A stretch of 8,995 nucleotides of DNA from Candidatus Gastranaerophilales bacterium (GTDB taxonomy: Bacteria; Cyanobacteriota; Vampirovibrionia; Gastranaerophilales; Gastranaerophilaceae), in the NCBI GenBank assembly GCA_947630355.1, contig CANRHJ010000078.1, positions 1 to 8,995 on the forward strand. The letters run 5' to 3'. The notes below the pieces were generated by a model. It saw only the letters and a program-made list of their open reading frames with translations, was not told the origin of the DNA and ran no database searches. A program made the position numbers and the translations under genes. Shown here in pieces: positions 6,185 through 8,995 of this stretch; position 1 is the stretch's first letter; each line of letters starts with the position of its first letter.

Positions 6185-7663
6185 ATGGAAATAAAAACTG
6201 AAAAAAAATCAATAACGGATATAAAAGCCGATGTAATGATAGTAAATTTATTTGAGGGCGTAAAAAAGCCCGGTGGAGTTACAGGTGCAGCAGATAAGAA
6301 GTATAAGAATATAATAAGCGAATACGTAATCAAAAAAGAGAAATTTGACGGAAAATACGGAGATATATATGAGCTGCCGCTGCCTGAAGAAGGAAAAAAG
6401 ATTTTAATAGCGGGCTTGGGAAAACAAGAAGAATTTACTTATGTAAAAATAAGAGATTTGACTGCAAAGATTGTAAGACAGTGCATTAAGACGGGCTCTG
6501 TTAAGAAAATTGTATCCGTATTGCATGGTGCAGGAATAGCAGGTTTAGACCCGAAATTATGTGCAAGAATGATAGCAGAAGGGGCAATATCCGGTACGTA
6601 TTCTTTCAATAAATACAAATCGAATAAGAAAGAGAATTGTATAAAAGAATTTATCATATCGGAAATTGATGATAAGAAATATAAAGAAGCGAAACAAGGT
6701 GCTGAACTTGGTGTAATAACGGGAGAAGCGGTAAATCGTGCAAGAGATTTAATAAACGAATCATCGCAGTATTTATATCCGGAAACGCTTGCAAAATATG
6801 CAGTTGAAAACTCCGGAGTAAAAACAACGGTATATAATAAAGCTCAAATTAAGAAGATGGGTATGAATGCATTTTTAGCGGTTGGACAAGGCAGTATACA
6901 TGAACCTAAGTTAATTCATATGGAATATAAACCCGAAAAAAAAGCGAAAAGAAAAATCGCAATAATAGGAAAAGGTATCACTTTTGATGCGGGCGGACTC
7001 GATTTAAAACCGCCGTCATCAATGCTTACAATGAGAGATGATATGTCGGGCGCAGCCGCTGTTATCTGCACAATGCAGGCTATTGCAAAATTAAAACCCG
7101 ATGTTGAGGTGCATGCGATAGTTGCTGCATGTGAAAATATGCCTTCCGGCAGTGCTTATAAACCGGGTGATGTAATAATATCGAAAACAGGCAGAAGTAT
7201 AGAAATAGATAATACAGATGCAGAGGGCAGAGTAACATTAGCTGATGCATTAGCTTATGCAGAGGAATTAAACCCCGATGAAATAATAGATATAGCGACC
7301 TTAACAGGTGCTTGTATGGTTGCTTTAGGTACTGTATGCAGCGGTATAATGGGAAATAATGATAAAAAGATAAAAGAATTTATAAATAAAGCGGCTGAAG
7401 AAGGGGAAAAATTCTGGCAGTTACCGATGTATGAAGAATACGGTGATACCCTGAAAAGCGATATTGCCGATACAAAGAATACCGGCGGGAGAATGGGCGG
7501 AGCTTCTTCGGCAGGTGTCTTTTTATCTAAATTTATAAAACAAACTGCTTGGCTGCACCTTGATATTGCCGGCACCGCTTTTCTTGAAAGCGCAAACGCA
7601 GAAGGTATTAAAGGCGCTACGGGTGTCGGAGTCAGAAGTTTAATAAAATATATTACGGAATAA
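6185..7663 (+). CDS. pepA: Leucyl aminopeptidase (M17 family cytosol aminopeptidase)
   Basis: This enzyme removes N-terminal residues, preferentially leucine, from peptides using two divalent metal ions; family members are usually cytoplasmic hexamers. From ATG 6185 it has 492 residues, the usual length. The frame is open back to 6089, but the strong AGGAG at 6174 and the family N-terminus support 6185. The catalytic domain holds IGKGITFDAGGLDLKP (261-276) with Lys263, Asp268 and catalytic Lys275, RDDMSG with Asp286, and the M17 signature NTDAEGRVTLADAL (343-356) with Asp345, Glu347 and Arg349. These match E. coli PepA Lys270, Asp275, Lys282, Asp293, Asp352, Glu354 and Arg356 at a constant offset of 7. 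The N-terminal ~160 residues form the less conserved macro-like domain. E. coli PepA also binds DNA (Xer recombination, carAB), but that role cannot be inferred here. It is the third gene of the cluster with the kinase and regulator. Confidence 0.96.
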   Translation: MEIKTEKKSITDIKADVMIVNLFEGVKKPGGVTGAADKKYKNIISEYVIKKEKFDGKYGDIYELPLPEEGKKILIAGLGKQEEFTYVKIRDLTAKIVRQCIKTGSVKKIVSVLHGAGIAGLDPKLCARMIAEGAISGTYSFNKYKSNKKENCIKEFIISEIDDKKYKEAKQGAELGVITGEAVNRARDLINESSQYLYPETLAKYAVENSGVKTTVYNKAQIKKMGMNAFLAVGQGSIHEPKLIHMEYKPEKKAKRKIAIIGKGITFDAGGLDLKPPSSMLTMRDDMSGAAAVICTMQAIAKLKPDVEVHAIVAACENMPSGSAYKPGDVIISKTGRSIEIDNTDAEGRVTLADALAYAEELNPDEIIDIATLTGACMVALGTVCSGIMGNNDKKIKEFINKAAEEGEKFWQLPMYEEYGDTLKSDIADTKNTGGRMGGASSAGVFLSKFIKQTAWLHLDIAGTAFLESANAEGIKGATGVGVRSLIKYITE

Positions 7664-7673
7664 AAGATGGATA

Positions 7674-7846
7674 ATGCAGGATTATAAGGCTTGAATTCCG
7701 CTCAATAATTACTATTTTCTATAACTCGGTACAAAAGCAATTCTAACTCGCCTTATCAGGCTCAAACAGAGAATTGCCTCTGATATTTACCTCGTTAAGA
7801 AAATTACATTATTATTTCAAGTCATTCAAACCTTATAATCCTGCAT
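7674..7846. repeat. 173-bp quasi-palindromic element with 23-bp inverted ends (MITE-like or structured RNA)
   Basis: The left end 7674-7696 and right end 7824-7846 are reverse complements at 22 of 23 positions. The one exception (C7690/A7830) would be a G-U wobble in a - strand transcript. Further nested pairings occur in the same register: AATAAT 7704-7709 with ATTATT 7811-7816; ATTTTCT 7714-7720 with AGAAAAT 7798-7804; TAAC and GGTA (7722-7725, 7728-7731) with TACC and GTTA (7788-7791, 7794-7797); GCAATTCT 7737-7744 with AGAATTGC 7770-7777; and an apical GCCT/AGGC hairpin at 7750-7761. The whole element can therefore fold into one long hairpin. Taking TGCAGG...CCTGCA as the tips, a TAA lies directly outside each end (7672-7674, 7846-7848), a possible short target duplication. 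It contains no credible gene and nearly fills the 212-bp gap between pepA and the M14 gene. No T tract follows either end, so a simple terminator is unlikely. Confidence 0.75.
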
Positions 7847-7875
7847 AAATACTAAAGTAAAACAGAAAATTACGG

Positions 7876-8526
7876 ATGATAATGTACAAAATAATTAAAA
7901 CCGATTTTACAAAAGAAAAAAATGAGATTTCATTAATTGAAACCGAAAATACAAAATATGACAAAACCATACTTATAATAGGTGTATTTCATGGTGAAGA
8001 ACCGCAGGGAAAATATTTAATAAACAAATTTTTAAAAACAGACCTTAGCAATATTAAAAATAAATTACTGATTGTTCCCTGTTTAAACCCTGACGGAATG
8101 GGAAAAAATCAGCGCCAAAACTCAAACGGAGTCGATTTAAACCGGAATTTCCCGACAAAAAATTGGACAATAAGCGAAAATAAAGAATATTTTGGCGGTA
8201 CATCCCCTGCAAGCGAAATTGAAACAAGATTTATGATAAATATTTTAGATAATTACAAAATAGATGCAATACTCTCAATCCACGCGCCGTTTAAAATAGT
8301 AAATTATGACGGTCACGCAAAAGAACTCGCCGAAAAAATATCACAAATAACAAGCTACCCTGTTCAGGCGGATATAGGCTACCCGACACCCGGCAGTTTC
8401 GGTAATTATGCGGGGGTGGAACGGCGTATTCCTACGATTACACTTGAACTGCCCGAAGATGAACCTAATGAAAAACTTTGGAAAACAAATAAAGGAGTTT
8501 TTGAATATTTGGCTAGAAAATATTAA
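7876..8526 (+). CDS. M14-family zinc metallopeptidase, MpaA-like (murein peptide amidase)
   Basis: The 216-residue zinc carboxypeptidase-fold protein carries all the M14 catalytic residues. Zinc ligands His39 and Glu42 are in GVFHGEEPQG, and the third ligand His136 is in LSIHAP. Substrate-binding Arg80 and Asn89-Arg90 are in RQNSNGVDLNRNFP (80-93), and catalytic Glu191 is in TLELPED. Small size, the VNPDG-like LNPDGMG segment and YFGGTSPASEIET resemble E. coli MpaA, which cleaves the gamma-D-Glu-meso-DAP bond of murein tripeptide in the cytoplasm during peptidoglycan recycling. Absence of a signal peptide or membrane span agrees with that, but substrate specificity is inferred. ATG 7876 is followed two codons later by another ATG at 7882; the ribosome site is weak for both, so the start is uncertain by two residues. 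The gene follows the quasi-palindrome, probably has its own promoter, and converges on the prepilin-like gene with a 2-bp gap. Confidence 0.88.
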   Translation: MIMYKIIKTDFTKEKNEISLIETENTKYDKTILIIGVFHGEEPQGKYLINKFLKTDLSNIKNKLLIVPCLNPDGMGKNQRQNSNGVDLNRNFPTKNWTISENKEYFGGTSPASEIETRFMINILDNYKIDAILSIHAPFKIVNYDGHAKELAEKISQITSYPVQADIGYPTPGSFGNYAGVERRIPTITLELPEDEPNEKLWKTNKGVFEYLARKY

Positions 8527-8528
8527 AT

Positions 8529-8995
8529 TTAAAGTTTAAAAGGATAATCATCTTTAAACTCCCAGCCGTCTAATGATAATAATCCGCTGCATGTATACGG
8601 GTTGGCTTTGCAGTGTTCTAAAGCCGATTCTCTGTTATCGTTTTTATACAAATATGGTATAAATTTGCCTGAGGCAATATACTGTGAATTGCTATACGGA
8701 CAATACAAAAAATCAAACGTATCTTTTCCGCCTTCATTAGGTTTTTTTTCTCCGTTAATATCAATTGCAAAATCAATACAATAGCCTTTATTAAGAATAA
8801 AATAACTGCCATCAGTCAGATATATATAATAGTTGCCGCCATCACCGGATTTTGACTCAGTGTAATTAAGATAAGGAAACAAAAATTCTTTAGCAAAGTT
8901 TTCAACAGTGTCTGAGGTTAAATCCGAAACATCTCCGATAGCGGATTCTGCCCAAAATTCCCAATCATTTCCGTCAGCTTTTGCTCTGATACTTG
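8529..8995 (-). CDS. Prepilin-like (type IV pilin/pseudopilin-type) protein, C-terminal part (5' end outside window)
   Basis: The - strand frame is open from the window edge to TAA at 8531-8529, giving about 155 residues. A TTG at 8882 is not taken as the start, because the frame continues upstream with coherent sequence (IRAKADGNDWEFWAE). The visible C-terminal region has YYIYLTDGSYFILNKGYC, then DFAIDINGEKKPNEGGKD followed by TFDFLYCP, and ends in CKANPYTCSGLLSLDGWEF. The DxNGxKxPN...GxDxF pattern resembles segments in type II secretion pseudopilins, where an acidic loop binds calcium. In gut Gastranaerophilales such proteins are often annotated as having a prepilin cleavage/methylation N-terminus; that is recalled from the family and was not checked. 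The hydrophobic N-terminal helix that would prove it is off-window. Four cysteines (in GYC, LYC, HCK and YTC) could form disulfides. Export and surface or pilus placement are inferred. Confidence 0.72.
   Translation of the reverse strand, partial: SIRAKADGNDWEFWAESAIGDVSDLTSDTVENFAKEFLFPYLNYTESKSGDGGNYYIYLTDGSYFILNKGYCIDFAIDINGEKKPNEGGKDTFDFLYCPYSNSQYIASGKFIPYLYKNDNRESALEHCKANPYTCSGLLSLDGWEFKDDYPFKL

Noticed and set aside
7674..7846. The quasi-palindrome as an integron attC site or an ordinary terminator
   Set aside because: The ends do not carry the paired RYYYAAC/GTTRRRY core sites, no T tract follows either arm, and the arms are much longer than a normal terminator stem.
8533..8560. 8-bp inverted repeat AGTTTAAA/TTTAAACT with a 12-base loop after the M14 gene, considered as a terminator
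   Set aside because: The stem has only one G-C pair and no T tract follows on either strand. It also lies inside the coding end of the prepilin-like gene.
1..8995. CRISPR arrays, tRNA or rRNA genes, transposase genes, toxin-antitoxin pairs
   Set aside because: No spaced direct repeats, no cloverleaf-like sequences and no coding regions with such signatures were seen.

Overview
The window is AT-rich, gene-dense bacterial DNA with short gaps, very frequent ATA isoleucine codons and mostly ATG starts. The best guess, inferred from protein style rather than from any marker gene, is a gut Gastranaerophilales bacterium (Vampirovibrionia, formerly 'Melainabacteria', non-photosynthetic relatives of Cyanobacteria). 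Two features point there: a protein with an N-terminal cysteine ribbon, one membrane span and a TonB-like C-terminus, and a prepilin-like protein ending in a DxNGxKxPN segment and a cysteine-containing tail.

Layout. Bases 1-2739 (+) hold a tight three-gene set: the 3' end of a VWA-like protein, an eight-span membrane protein with a degenerate FHA-like N-terminus, and a zinc-ribbon/TonB-C protein. A strong rho-independent terminator at 2781-2815 ends this transcript inside the coding region of the convergent aroA gene, and the two genes also overlap by 8 bp. aroA (EPSP synthase, - strand) runs to about 4006. A 92-bp divergent region separates it from a second + strand cluster at 4099-7663: a small soluble histidine kinase with no sensor domain, a REC-degenerate GGDEF-REC response regulator, and leucyl aminopeptidase (pepA).

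Bases 7664-7875 contain no gene. They are almost filled by a ~173-bp quasi-palindrome with 23-bp near-perfect inverted ends and nested inner stems. This is a MITE-like element or a structured RNA/DNA hairpin. It is followed by a small cytoplasmic M14 metallopeptidase resembling murein peptide amidase MpaA, then, convergently and running off the window, the C-terminal part of a prepilin-like protein.

Function. The first cluster looks like an envelope-associated assembly of unknown role. The kinase and regulator lack a sensor and a DNA-binding domain respectively, so they probably signal by protein contacts. aroA, pepA and the M14 enzyme are housekeeping or peptide-turnover functions. The most notable items are the quasi-palindromic element, the VWA/FHA-like/TonB-like cluster, and the kinase/pseudo-GGDEF pair.
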